From positions 17,115,877-17,179,876 of the forward strand of contig JAVLUZ010000157.1 of NCBI GenBank assembly GCA_036768485.1: 64,000 nt of DNA. Reading direction: 5' to 3'. The DNA comes from Mermis nigrescens. Its lineage: Eukaryota > Nematoda > Enoplea > Mermithida > Mermithidae. Position numbers and translations under genes: made by a program. Below the pieces are notes generated by a model, which worked only from the letters and a program-made list of their open reading frames with translations, did no database searches and was not told the DNA's origin. Below, piece by piece: positions 22,925 to 34,059 of the stretch. Each line of letters starts with the position of its first letter. Position 1 is the stretch's first letter.

Positions 22925-23440
22925 GCTACATCCCTTGTCATTTTTTACATTCAAAATTTTCCAGTTTCTGAGATCATATTGGCCCAAAAAAGTTCAATCT
23001 TTGATCCCCAGACCGGCTGACCCCCCAGATCGGCCATGCAGTGCATCTTTGGTCTGGATCAGACATGCACGTGAGGCTATGTGAATCATCAGAATGGAAA
23101 AATGGAAAATTTTTGGACAAAAATGAGGCAAAATTAATAATAAAAAATGCAGGAAAATAAATAAGTTAACGTAGTTTTAAGGGTATTTTATTATTTACAC
23201 CAGTTTTTGATGTCATAGTTTTTGACGCCTCGGACCATAAAGAAAAACTGGCGAATTTTCTGGGAAAAATTAGATGAAATGAAAGCCAAAGATTGATTAA
23301 CGAAAAATTATATGCAAAAACACTTTAGGATAATCACGGGATAACATACATTTTACGCTATTAAAGCATTTGAACCAGTTTTTATAATTATTTTGGTTCA
23401 AATATCTTACCTGACGAACCCACCATAGACCGGCTATGCT
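22925..23440 (+). repeat. Family C repeat, two degenerate units
   Basis: Two passes of the family C pattern: TTGATCCCCAGACCGGCTGA near 23000, then AAATGAGGCAAAATTA and the TTTAAGGGTATTTTA pair near 23110-23200, repeated in worse condition to about 23440. Boundaries are approximate. Confidence 0.45.
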
Positions 23441-23611
23441 GTAGCATTTAAAGATTGAAAATCTTCAGAAATTGGAAATTTTCAAATTCCGTCGTCAAAA
23501 TTTTTTTGATGCTACTTCATTATGAACTTCGAAAAATGATATCTTTGTGCCCTAACATCAATTTATCACCACTTTTGAACCTTAAAAACTTTCGGAATCC
23601 CCTACGCAGAC

Positions 23612-24501
23612 GATTGGAGTGCACAACCGCCGCATAATTACAACCGGCGCATAGCTCACAACCGCTGCATGGTACAGAACCACCACATTGGAAAGCACAA
23701 TCGTCGGATAATTCACAACCGCCGTATAATACAGAATTCCGCATGCGCAGTTCACAACCGCCACATAGTACAAAAGCGCTGCAACCGCTATTTCACATGA
23801 AACGTGTCTTTGATCAGGCGTAAACACATGTAAAACAAATAATTTATGCACGATTCTCATTTAATTAAACAAATAGTTGAAAAAATTGTTTTTTTGGGAA
23901 TAATAAATGGCCGACTAAGAAACACACCAGTAAGAATTTGTGAATTATATGCATAATAAATTTTTTCGTGTTGATTTAGAGCAATAATTTGCGTACTATT
24001 ACGTATGTAACGGTTCTATGTGTACATGGGATGAAAATTAGATCGTTGAAACCCCAGAAAATTCAATTAAATAAACTTCTCAGAAAATTTAGTTGAATTT
24101 TCCTTAAAACCCCCAAGAATTTGGGCCTTTGACTATTAGTTGTACATTCAAGCGCCGAAACGTTGGCACTTTTGAGCCAAAAAAGGCGCATTTTTTACAA
24201 TTTTAGGAAGAATCGTCAATTTTGGGAAATCGCAGCCATATTGCGGGGGTCAGCAGTAGTCATTCTGGAGGGTCACCTCCCCCAAGAACACGTATGCATA
24301 CAACGTGTATAGCAATTTATTGACTATGCGGCGGTTGTAAAAAGTATGCGGCGGTTCTGCACTATGCAGCGGTTATGAACTCGTGTGCGGCACGGCAGTT
24401 TCGTATCATGCGGCGGTTGCGAATTATGCGGCGGTTGTTAATTATGCAGCGGTTGTGCTTCCAAGCGGCGGTTCTAAACTATGCGGCAGTCGTGCATTTG
24501 A
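23612..24501. mobile_element. 890-bp element with 12-bp duplication and GCGGCGGTTGT arrays
   Basis: Flanked by identical 12-mers CCCTACGCAGAC at 23600-23611 and 24502-24513. The left 190 bp hold about nine copies of a CACAACCGCCGCATA-type motif; the right 190 bp hold about nine in the opposite orientation (TATGCGGCGGTTGTG). The long duplication and long inverted ends fit Mutator-like elements best (usually 8-11 bp), though part of the 12 bp could be terminal sequence. The apparent ORFs at 23582-23860 and 24383-24592 merely read through the motif array. The middle contains a family B fragment (about 24130-24293). Confidence 0.7.
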
Positions 24502-24679
24502 CCCTACGCAGACCACCCCCCTCACTTGGTCGATAGTCTCATATGCTCGCTCGTTTATCGTGTTACGGTTCCGTTTATTTTATAATTTTTGACTATAACG
24601 AGAAAAAATTCAGATGAACTTGAAATTTTGAAAAAATCATGGAAAACTGCTTTAACAAGAGCTTTTTAAATTTTTCAAG

Positions 24680-24947
24680 ATACTACAGCGATGGCTTAAA
24701 GCCGACCATGGCCATTACCATAATATGCGGCACTTGGCTCTTCGGTTTGATAAGCAGCATATATTTGACGTTCAGTGACCATGATAACGATGATTATATA
24801 GGAGTATTGCCGTACTGTAATGCTCTTTTTGTCTACGACGTCAAAACGGTCCGACTTTTGTGCGCTATTTTGTTGCCATGCGAAATTTTGGCCGCAGTGG
24901 CATTCGTTATTTTGTGGTTCAAGGTCGTGAAACCGCTCGAATCGCAG
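24680..24947 (+). CDS. Srab/Sra-type serpentine receptor, exon 2
   Basis: It completes the codon begun in exon 1 and continues YYSDGLKPT into TM4 (MAITIICGTWLFGLISSIYL), a second extracellular loop with acidic residues and the PYCNA cysteine expected to pair with the TM3 cysteine, and TM5 ending WFKVVKPLESQ. The donor is CAG|GTATGT, and the frame ends between codons. The alternative acceptor 12 nt further in would delete the RYYS segment; the first is preferred because the family usually keeps a tyrosine shortly after the ER motif. Confidence 0.75.
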
Positions 24948-25066
24948 GTATGTTTTTTAAAAAATCAGGTTTGCGGAACGAGGTGTACAAAGCATAGTGA
25001 TAATTATAATCCCGATATTCAACAAAACGCAGGTGAGAGGCAGATTGGTCGCAGGGGGATGGGGAT

Positions 25067-25334
25067 TATAGGTTAGTAGCACAAAAATTTTGGAGGGAGT
25101 TGCAAAATTTTTCAAATGTTAAAAAATGATCTTAAAAATGGTGGTATGGCGAAACAACAATATTTTTTAACGTATCTTATCGTGTACTATACATTGGCAT
25201 GAAAAAATTGCGGAAAAAAACAAAAAAAAATCAAAAATTGAATTCTGGGGTGTATTTTGGTTTCTGGGGGGGGGGGTGGGTATTCGGAATTCTGGAAGGT
25301 GCATAACCTCAAACATCCCCCACGCCCACGTGTG
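25067..25334 (+). mobile_element. Family A element (copy A4)
   Basis: The left end is degraded (TATAGGTTAGTAGCAC); the right end CGCCCACGTGTG is good. Flanks ATGGGGAT and ATGTGGAT (25059-25066, 25335-25342) match at 7 of 8 positions. Confidence 0.75.
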
Positions 25335-26799
25335 ATGTGGATTTCCCACCCAGAGTTGGTTAACCCCAATCCCCAAAGTCAGAAAGATTTTGACACGCTC
25401 CGATTTTCGGAATTTTCGGTAAAAAATTACGTTTTTTGCCCATTTAGGTGCCTTTTTAGCTATTTTTGGCCAAAAAATAGTGGGTCATTTACCCCCTCTT
25501 CCCTGAAAATGGCCGGATACTAGCTAAAGTTTTGACATGTATTGTGGGTTGGGCTCATACCACCCCTCCTAGAATCTGGCAGATCCCCTTTACCGGAATC
25601 GATAGTCCACTATAATTATATTTTTGGACATTTTTTGGGAATTTAGCCAATTTTATACTAAGCGGACACCAAGAAATTTGGTCACCGTCCATGCACGATA
25701 TTAAAAAATGAATTTAAGATCTATTTTTATTGGTGTTAAATAATTAAATTAAATTTCTTACTTTTTTTCTTATTTATTAAGTGACATAAAAAATACATTT
25801 TTGAAAATCATTCACATTGCATAATAAATAATAATTTAGAAAAATTAGAAGTATAGAAAAATCAAATCATACTTTAAACTTTAGCTTAACTTTGACCTTA
25901 CTTTACTTTTGCTATACTTTTCCGATTGTCCTATCAGGTTCTATTTTCGACCCTATCTTGCTAAATACGAGTTACTAATTAACACAAATGAAAATTACAC
26001 GTATATATTCGCAACACACATGCACGTCGGGTTTTTCACGAAAAAAAACAGTCAGACGGCGGAAATAAAAAATTTACAAGCAAGGTAAAATTAAAATGGG
26101 ACAGAGCGGTCATTATAACTGAAAACATATTATCATATTTCAAAACATTAAGCTAGTTCCAAGAAAACAAATTAAATTTCATTATTTTGACAAAGTCGGT
26201 GGCCCATGTTGCCGGGTCATGGTGTTTTTATTTACACGCATTAATAAAGTTTTCGTTTTTTCCAATATTTAGTTAAGCGTAATAATATAATTGCAGCCCA
26301 TGCTTCCAAAATTTCAACATTTCGAGCGATGTTGACTCTGGCCTCAAGCGGCGAAAAAACGCGATGTTGACATTCTTGAGTTTCGTATGCTTTTTTAAAT
26401 TCTGCCACAATCAGTCTGAATTTGTGCACTCAAATATAGGTTTAAATTTCAGAAAGTTATCTTTTATTGTCTGTCCTCCCTTTTGACGAACTTTGGCTCA
26501 GAATTTTAATATATTCTGTTTTAAATATCAGCCACATTTAGTTTTAGGTCGTTGTTTATCGCAAATGGCAGATACTATCGCTGTAATGTAAATCTAAAAA
26601 ACTCAAAGTAACAAATAGAATTATGCTGTACTTTCAGAGATTCGTTTCAGATTATCGTCATGCCTATAGAATATAGTTTGCATATCAAATTTGTTCGACG
26701 CCTGACGGTCAACATGAGTAGGTAAATAAATTAATTATGAGTATCATGAATATGTTGAAAATATGCACATGTGGATGTGGTGGGGCTGAAGATCTAGAC

Positions 26800-27430
26800 G
26801 ACATATGAGCTTGGAGTCTGGATCAGACATGCATGTGGGGGGTTTGGGGGTCTATAGTCTGTTTCACTCAACTTCGTGCATAAATTCTAAGAATTTTCAT
26901 CGACAATAGGCCGAGGGTTACGATAATTATATATCAGATCAATGCAATCTGTCAGCTTATTGTCAGAGATAATTTTAAAATTTATAACCGAAGTTGTGTA
27001 AAACAGACTATAGGTCTTACATTGGGCACCGACCGAATTCTGGGGATCTAGGTTGTTTAAAGCTGGCAGAAATCACTAAAACATGCCAAAAATTCATTTC
27101 TAGTGGTCTATTGATTTTTCCTTCGGGTCTACCGAAATTCGGGGTACAAACCCCTCTTCCCTTAAACCCTACGCCCATATGTGGTCTAGATCCGCAAAAA
27201 GGGAAAATGGGAAGTTTTTCCCGAAAAAATTAAGAAAAATGAAGGCTAAAAATGGATGAAGCTTCAAATTGACCAGAAATTGTTCAATACGTATTTGTGA
27301 CGGTTTTTTAACGCTTGCATCAATTTTGAGGTCAGTTCGTCCCGAAAAAAGCTTAATCATAGTCCCCCGCGGACGGGATGATTCCTAACCCTCCAGATCA
27401 ACCGTGCAGGGCATCTATGGTCTGCATCCG
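26800..27430 (+). repeat. Family C repeat region
   Basis: Carries GGATCAGACATGCATGTG and the G-run entry block, then family body sequence, and ends near CCAGATCAACCGTGCAGGGCA. It is interrupted by the mariner-like MITE at 26855-27010. Confidence 0.45.
26855..27010. mobile_element. 156-bp Tc1/mariner-like MITE
   Basis: A near-palindrome with ends TAGTCTGTTTCACTCAACTT and, inverted, TAGTCTGTTTTACACAACTT, then a similar ATAAATT block on both arms. TA flanks both sides (26853-26854, 27011-27012), as for Tc1/mariner insertions. Confidence 0.8.
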
Positions 27431-27883
27431 AGTAGGAGAATCTGAAAGACTTCACAAAAATTGATACATTCCTAGAATTGAATTTTGATGCTCCGTCTGG
27501 CGATTTTTCACCGTCGGACGCTTCAGAATCTGATTGTTGCCCATGTATTATGTGGATCTAACAATCCAACAAACGCTCCAAAACATCAACCGTCCAATGA
27601 AGCTATACAGTCCGTATCCACATCAGGGCCCTCTAGGCTCAGCTTAAGCTCAACTTATTTTAAGGCTTTGAAGTTAAAAAGGTTCAAACTTTTTTATAGT
27701 TCTTTCGACTTTAAACCAAATGATTGTTAAATTAAAATAAATTATCTTCAATTATTTATGATTTTTAAATTATCTCTATTTTTTCTAAGTCAAAACCAGA
27801 CATAGAGCTAATACATCAGCCAAGTCAAAGTTTGTTCGAGTGTCAATGAAAACTGGTAAAAATACAAGCAAGCACGATACAAT

Positions 27884-28525
27884 CATAATTGTTCTCAGAG
27901 GAGAGGCTTAACCTCCGAGTCGCTACTGAACCCCGCAAAATGGTTGCGACCACACCTGGGCGTGGGGGGTTTGGGGGTATGCACCCCCAGAAACCAAAGT
28001 ACCCCCCTCAGAAATTAAAATACCCCCAGAATTCAATTTTTGAAATTTTTTTTTCGTTTTTCTCGCAATTTTTTGATGCCAATGGATAGTGCTTGATGAG
28101 AAACGTCGAAAAATGGTGTTTTTATCGCCATACCACCATTTTTAAGGTCATTTTTTGACCTTCAAAAAATATTGCACCCTCCCCAGAATTTTCTTGCTGC
28201 CCACGTATGGTTGCGACCCCCAGAATTGTCGATTTTGTAAAAAGTGAGCCTTTTTAACGTGTTCAGCTCATTTTGGCTCGAAAGTCTCAAATTTTCGTCG
28301 CTTCGCGCCACATACACGCTTATTTTTTGACTATATTCTCTTGAATTTAATCGATCTTTTGAAATTTTTTCAATGTTCTCCTATGTTCCTATGTTCTAGA
28401 GAGTAAGAGCATTGTCCGATACGTTAAACAACAGCGTTTTCGACGTGAATCCATTTTTTTTAATCCGAAAAAGGCACTTCTTGAAATTTTTCTCAGTCCC
28501 GATTCCCCCAGAATTCCCATGTATG
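27884..28525 (-). mobile_element. Family B element (copy B3) with nested family A
   Basis: It opens CATAATTGTTCTCAGAGGAG and closes GAATTCCCATGTATG; the TCGCTTCGCGCC core lies near 28297-28310. Interrupted at 27951-28209 by family A. The flanks (GATACAAT and AAGTTAAA) do not match, so one boundary may be off. The right end lies 65 bp before the last GPCR exon. Confidence 0.6.
27951..28209 (-). mobile_element. Family A element (copy A5), perfect duplication
   Basis: From CACACCTGGGCGTGGGGG to TGCTGCCCACGTATG, 259 bp, flanked by a perfect GTTGCGAC (27943-27950 and 28210-28217). It is inserted within a family B element. Together with the copies at 105, 17416 and 51793 it fixes the family's termini and length. 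Confidence 0.9.
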
Positions 28526-28590
28526 AAGTTAAAATATGCTAAAAGTGATCAACGTTCGCGCGATTGCAAAGACACCAATGCGTATTTCAG

Positions 28591-28986
28591 AATATAATTT
28601 GCAATATTAACAGGTTCATGCTTGCGAGTAGCCTAGTGCACGCCGTCCGCTGGTCAACTATATTGATAGTGACCATGTTCATAGTCGACTACATGTATGT
28701 TCCTACGGAAAATTATATCGTTCTGGCCCAGTATTTGTTTTATATGCTCTGCTTGGCTAACATGATTATCCATCCTTTGCTATCGATTATATTTTGCGAG
28801 TGTTTGCGAAAACGCCTGTTGGAAATGTTTCCTTGTTTGAAGAAGGTAATGAGCAAAAAGTTGCAGAAAAACAAAACCGTTGTCGTCGAATATCGGTTGA
28901 AAAATAGCGACGGGCACATTGACGCAATGAAGAAAATGTGGGAAAAGAAAAATGGTGATACCAGAGTAGAATCGAAACAAAAATAA
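28591..28986 (+). CDS. Srab/Sra-type serpentine receptor, exon 3
   Basis: The acceptor GTATTTCAG leads in phase to NIICNINRFMLASS (third intracellular loop), TM6 (RWSTILIVTMFIVDYMYV), a short loop with PTEN, TM7 (YLFYMLCLANMIIHPLLSII), and a basic cytoplasmic tail rich in lysine ending ESKQK-stop. The stop codon TAA at 28984-28986 overlaps an AATAAA hexamer. The tail has no further domain. The ORF could be extended upstream, but the added residues are not membrane-receptor-like and lie before the acceptor. Confidence 0.76.
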   Translation, partial: NIICNINRFMLASSLVHAVRWSTILIVTMFIVDYMYVPTENYIVLAQYLFYMLCLANMIIHPLLSIIFCECLRKRLLEMFPCLKKVMSKKLQKNKTVVVEYRLKNSDGHIDAMKKMWEKKNGDTRVESKQK

Positions 28987-28987
28987 A
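28982..28987 (+). terminator. Polyadenylation signal overlapping the GPCR stop codon
   Basis: AATAAA shares TAA with the termination codon. If it is used, the 3' UTR would be about 15-25 nt. No better signal occurs in the next 200 bp. Confidence 0.45.
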
Positions 28988-29071
28988 GAATGATATTGAA
29001 GGATGCGTCGCTTTTTCTCCAATCTTTTTTTCGCATTGATTTGACTCGATTTTTTTGAATTTATTCTCAGT

Positions 29072-29222
29072 CACATGGGCGTGGGAACCTGCTGAAAAGT
29101 TTAGACCCCCAGATTTCGTTAGTCTCCCCAAAAATCGATACAGACTCGAAATTGATTTGTTGATATAATTTTTAACAATTTAGTCCCATCAGGCCCCCAG
29201 AATTTGGCTACTGCCCATATAT
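29072..29222 (+). mobile_element. Short family A-related element
   Basis: CACATGGGCGTGGG at the left and GCTACTGCCCATATATG at the right resemble family A termini around a different 120-bp core. No 8-bp duplication is seen. Its right end is included in a 44-bp tandem duplication (about 29209-29291) ending at the (TA)n tract. Confidence 0.45.
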
Positions 29223-29290
29223 GTACGAGGTTAGCAACCGAATACTTTTGGCTACTGTCCATATATGTACGAGGTTAGCAACCGAATACC

Positions 29291-29450
<160 letters not shown>

Positions 29451-31070
29451 TCCAAAAAATTTTGAAAGTAAAATAAGCAAAAATTGATCTCATCGAGGTT
29501 TACGTATGCACTAGTGTAAGAAATCACGAAAAAATCGATAATTTTCGAAATTTAATCCTAGGAGATCTGTCGGATTATAAAGGTGTCTTTTCGGATTCTA
29601 GGTGGCCCACTCAGCCCAAAGCCTACGTCCATGTTTGAGGACGAGTCTTTTGTATTTCATCTACTCGTAGTCTATGATTAAGATTTTATAATGTGTATAT
29701 TCTTCATCAAACTTAAGAGTCAATGTCTGTAAGAATCACCTTGCTGTAATAGTGACTTACGTAAGCAAAAAAATTATTTTTCTTTGTTTTAACATATATT
29801 ACACAACTTTTTACGCTGATTCCGAATCTGAAAAACCGTTTTACACAAAAATGACTTTTTGCTGACTTATAGGGGTGTAAAGTGTGAAAAATCGGAATAT
29901 GTGCCGAATTTCATATGTTGATTAATATTTTCCAGAATAATTAACATTTTTCAATGCAATTTTTTTAAATTACAGAAGATTGAATGACCTTCACAAAAAG
30001 TATAAAAAGTTTGTTTACCGGATCATCCTACGGAATACAGCAGTCAATAAAAGTCAAAAATATGAATTTTTGCACTTGCAACATTTTTACTTTTTTAGCC
30101 ATAAGTCCAGAGTGGTCATACAGAATCGAACCTTATTTCACCACAATATGTGCCACCTATGTACCCGTTTCTGTGTAAAAAATGTAGGATATGTGATGAA
30201 TAGTTATTGACCACTTTTGACAAACGTGAAATTAACTCATGTGTTAAAATTTTAAAAATGATACATTTGTGCTATAAAAAATTTAACGTTTCGATCTATA
30301 ACTCCAGAACTGTAAAACATTGTGCGGCTGCATTATACCACAGCTTGTACCATCTATGTGCCCAAGTGCTTGCAAAAGATCATGCGTATACCTTAACTGG
30401 TTGTTGACCATTTCTGACAAACGGTAATTGAACTCAATTGGTCAAAGTCGAAAAAATCATACATGTGTGGTACAAATAGCTTTCCTTTTGGAGCTGTAAT
30501 TCGAAAAATAAAATTCATCTTGTGGCCACATTACACTACTTACACCTCAATTTGCACTATCTACTTGCCTAATTATATGCAAAAATCCATCCATATATGT
30601 TTGATATTTATTGACCATTTGTGGACAACGTAAACTTAGCTCCATAGGTCAAAATCGAAAAGTCACACATTGGTGCTTCAAAAAATTTTTCTTTAGGCTC
30701 TGTAACTCAAGAATTAGGACACATTTTTTAACCGCATTACACCACAGTCTCTACCATATATGTCCCTAATTGTACACAAAAAAATCACCTGCATATTCTA
30801 CGTGCTTATCTCTCAGCCATATTTCACAAGTGTGAACTTAACCTAATTGGTCAAAGTGAAAAAATGTATGCCTTTGTTTCAAATAATTTTATTTTCTATT
30901 TCTAACGAGAAGTAAAATCTATCTGGTGACCATACTGCGCCACGGTTCGCACTATCTATTTGCCTAATTGCATGCAAAAAATTCATACATATATGTTGAA
31001 TTATATTTATTTTCTATTTTTACCTGTAGAAAATCCTAACATAAAGGGATATGTTTTATATCGTCAAAAT

Positions 31071-31505
31071 TCAATTGTCAAAACATTCTGAATGAATCAA
31101 TGAGTCTTCAACGTCATCTGCCTCATCATCTAGATTTGTGTTCTGGTTGGAAAAATCTTCTAAGCAGTCATCTTCATCAGTTTCAGTTGGGACAATTGCT
31201 TCTCTTTTTCGTGCTTCCCGCGACCAAAATCCTGCAATTTGCTGCCAAGATAAAACCTCAGATTGCTTGAATTGGGGCAATCTTCGCATTTCAGTTGCAG
31301 TCTCCCTTGGATCGCACTTTCTTCGAGTCTTAATCCCATCATCAAATTTTTTAAGCAAATATTGGCGCTGGTTTTCTGTGAATGCTTTACAAGATCTTTT
31401 TTGCCTTAAAGCCAAGCCAGTTGGTAATCTTTGGATTGAATCATCATCTGCATACATCTCCCATAATTGCTGCAAAACTTCATTTAGACTTGGAAGCCGA
31501 GGCAT
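31071..31505 (-). pseudogene. C-terminal half of the zinc-finger protein, inverted duplicate
   Basis: A 144-residue frame from MPRLPSLNEV to a stop. It is nearly identical to residues 138-272 of the + strand copy, with the same TENQRQYLLKKFDDGIKTR block and acidic tail, but it extends further (EDSLIHSECFDN). It lacks the zinc finger because the palindrome's arm ends before that region. Few substitutions separate the copies, so the inversion is recent or maintained by gene conversion. Confidence 0.6.
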
Positions 31506-31555
31506 TAGCTGCCGATTTTCTATTTGTTTCTTGTTTCTTCATCCTAGAAGAGCCC

Positions 31556-32200
31556 ATGACAAGGGACCAGTCAACAGCAACATTTGTGCCAGTTTTACCA
31601 GAAGAAGACAGCTCAGCAAGATCTATGCAACTGTTTACTTGTACTGTTCCTAGTTGCGTGAAATCATTTCAAAGACGTCGATCCCTTGAAAATCACATGG
31701 AGTTAGCAAATCACCAGTTTCAGCCCGAGCGACTGACATTGCGTGATGCAGCTATTACAACGTACAAGAAACAAATAGAAAATCGGCAGCTAATGCCTCG
31801 GCTTCCATGTCTAAATGAAGTTTTGCAGCGATTCTGGGAGATGTATGCAGATGATGATTCAATCCAAAGATTACCAACTGGCTTGGCTTTAAGGCAAAAA
31901 AGATCTTGTAAAGCATTCACAGAAAACCAGCGCCAATATTTGCTTAAAAAATTTGATGATGGGATTAAGACTCGAAGAAAGTGCGATCCAAGGGAGACTG
32001 CAACTGAAATGCGAAGATTGCCCCAATTCAAGCAATCTGAGTTTTTATCTTGGCAGCAAATTGCAGGATTTTGGTCGCGGGAAGCACGAAAAAGAGAAGC
32101 AATTGTCCCAACTGAAACTGATGAAGATGACTGCTTAGAAGATTTTTTCCAACCAGACCCAAATCTAGATGATGAGGCAGATGACGTTGAAACACATTGA
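31556..32200 (+). CDS. C2H2 zinc-finger protein at the palindrome tip
   Basis: The open frame begins at 31382, but that part is antisense to the left-arm copy, so the ATG at 31556 is the likelier start (214 residues). One C2H2 finger follows (C-x4-C-x12-H-x5-H, beginning CTVPSC). Next come MPRLPCLNEV and a conserved block KAFTENQRQYLLKKFDDG, RKCDPRETATEMRR, then FLSWQQIAGFWSREARKRE, and an acidic end. I recall a similar order (finger, then KF..G..TGRK.DP..VA.EMR, then ...QI.SFFSR) in uncharacterised multi-copy proteins of cnidarians and fish, often in mobile elements; I cannot check this here. The protein is probably DNA-binding. An acceptor-like TTCATCCTAG lies just upstream of the ATG, so earlier exons could exist. 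Confidence 0.6.
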   Translation: MTRDQSTATFVPVLPEEDSSARSMQLFTCTVPSCVKSFQRRRSLENHMELANHQFQPERLTLRDAAITTYKKQIENRQLMPRLPCLNEVLQRFWEMYADDDSIQRLPTGLALRQKRSCKAFTENQRQYLLKKFDDGIKTRRKCDPRETATEMRRLPQFKQSEFLSWQQIAGFWSREARKREAIVPTETDEDDCLEDFFQPDPNLDDEADDVETH

Positions 32201-33591
32201 TTCATTCAGAATGTTTTGACAATTGAATTTTGACGATATAAAACATATTCCTTTATGTTAGGATTTTCTACAGGTAAAAATAATAAATAAATATAATCCA
32301 ACATATTTGTATGAATTTTTTGCATGCAATTAGGCAAATGGATAGTGCGAACCGTGGCGTAGTATGGTCACCAGATAGATTTTACTTCTCGTTTTAAATA
32401 GAAAATAAAATTATTTGAAACAAAAGCATGCATTTTTTTACTTTGACCAATTAGGTTAAGTTCACACTTGTGAAATATGGCTGATAGATAAGTACGTAGA
32501 ATATGCAGATGATTTTTTTGTGTACAATTAGGGACATATATGGAAGAGACTGTGGTGTAATGCGCTTAAAAAAGTGTCCTAATTCTTGAGTTACAGAGCC
32601 GAAAGAAAAATTTTTGAAACACCAATGTGTGACTTTTTGATTTTGACCAATGAAGCTAAGTTTACGTTGTCCACAAATGGTCAATAAATATCAGAAATAT
32701 ATAGATGGTTTTTTGCATATAATTAGACAAATAGATAGCGCAAATTGTGGTGTAATATGGCCACAAGATGAATTTTATTTTTCCGAATTACAGCTCCAAA
32801 AGGAAAGTTATTTGTACCACACATGTGTGATTTTTTCGACTTTGAACAATTGAGTTCAATTACCGTTTGTCAGAAATGGTCAACAACCAGGTAAGGTATA
32901 CACATGATCTTTTGCAAGCACTTAGGCACATAGATGGTACAAGCTGTGGTATAATGCAGTCGCACAATGTATTACAGTTCTGGAGTTATAGATCGAAACC
33001 TTAAATTTTTGATAGCACAAATGTATCATTTTCGAAATTTGAACACATAAGTTAATTTCACGTTTGTCAAAAGTGGTCAATAACTATCCATCACATATCC
33101 TACATTTTTTACACAGAAATGGGTACATAGGTGGCACATATTGTAGTGAAATAAGGTTTGATTCTGTATGACCACTCTGGACTTATGGCTAAAAAAGTAA
33201 AAATGTTGCAAGTGCAAAAATTCATATTTTTGACCTTTATTGACCGCTGTATCCCGTGGGATGATCCGGTAAACAAACTTTTTATACTTTTTGTGAAGCC
33301 CATTTGATCTTCTGTAATTTAAAAAGAACTGCATTGAAAAATTTTAATTATTCTGGAAAATATTAATCAACATATGAAATTCGGCACATATTCCGATTTT
33401 TCAAATTTACACCCCTATAAGTCAGCAAAAAATCATTTTTGTGCAAAATGGTTTTCAGATTCGGAATCAGCGTAAAAATTTGTGTAATATATGTTAAAAT
33501 TAAGAAAAATTATTTTCTTACTTACGTAAGGTTAAGATGGTCCTTACAGAAACTGACTCTTAAAATTTTTTAAATTAAATACTTATACCGG

Positions 33592-33864
<273 letters not shown>

Positions 33865-34059
33865 TCGATCTTACCTTCAATGTCGAAACGATGTATCGAT
33901 TTTTGCATAATTCATTGTCAGTACTTAGGCTTTTATTGGTTACTGATAAAATAAAATAAAATAAATAAAAATGGAGGAACCGATGATAAAATCGTTTTCC
34001 GAAAATCTATACAAGCTAATTGATTTCAGGTCGCGTCCGCAATCCAGGCACGTGGGGAT

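Larger units (their letters stand above)
21100..24679 (+). other. GPCR intron 1 (3.6 kb), packed with transposons
   Basis: GTAAGT opens it and TTTTTCAAG closes it, giving an in-frame join MDR-YYSDG across the junction. It holds a family B element (21312-21731), a GGCCCGG-ended element (22081-22656), family A and C copies (22661-23440) and a Mutator-like element (23612-24501). Little unique intron sequence remains. Confidence 0.7.
24948..28590 (+). other. GPCR intron 2 (3.6 kb)
   Basis: It starts GTATGT and ends GTATTTCAG. It contains a family A copy at 25067, a mariner-like MITE at 26855, a family C region near 26800-27430 and a family B copy at 27884 with family A nested in it. The stretch 25345-26800 is AT-rich and holds nothing I recognise. 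An unseen small exon is possible, but the flanking exons join in phase and the third intracellular loop is of plausible length without one. Confidence 0.65.
29714..33563. mobile_element. 3.85-kb palindromic (foldback-like) element with zinc-finger gene
   Basis: The two arms (about 29714-31533 and 31765-33563) are near-identical inverted copies of 1.8 kb around a 231-bp unique loop. They share TAAGAGTCA at the outer ends, CTTACGTAAG, ACATATATTACAC, and the block TTTTTGCACTTGCAACATTT. Each arm contains about five degenerate direct repeats of roughly 230 bp (phrases like GACAAACGT.AATT.AACT, GGTCAAA.TCGAAAAA and CCATCTATGTGCCTAATT). The inner ends carry the C-terminal part of a gene in both orientations, and the loop supplies the N-terminal zinc finger. 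(TA)n tracts lie outside both ends, but at different distances. No transposase of a known family is seen, nor a clear duplication. The architecture suggests a Foldback-type transposon or an inverted duplication of a gene-bearing segment. Confidence 0.7.

Noticed and set aside
23520..24592. ORFs rich in AVVNYA-type repeats
   Set aside because: They read through the GCGGCGGTTGT motif arrays of a transposon and have no independent coding evidence.
31382..31555. N-terminal extension of the zinc-finger ORF
   Set aside because: This part is antisense to the left-arm copy of the C-terminal domain, so it is an artefact of the palindrome; the ATG at 31556 is preferred.
31138..31653. Long + strand ORF opposite the minus zinc-finger fragment
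   Set aside because: It is antisense to a recognisable coding segment; 31720-32205 on the minus strand is its mirror image.
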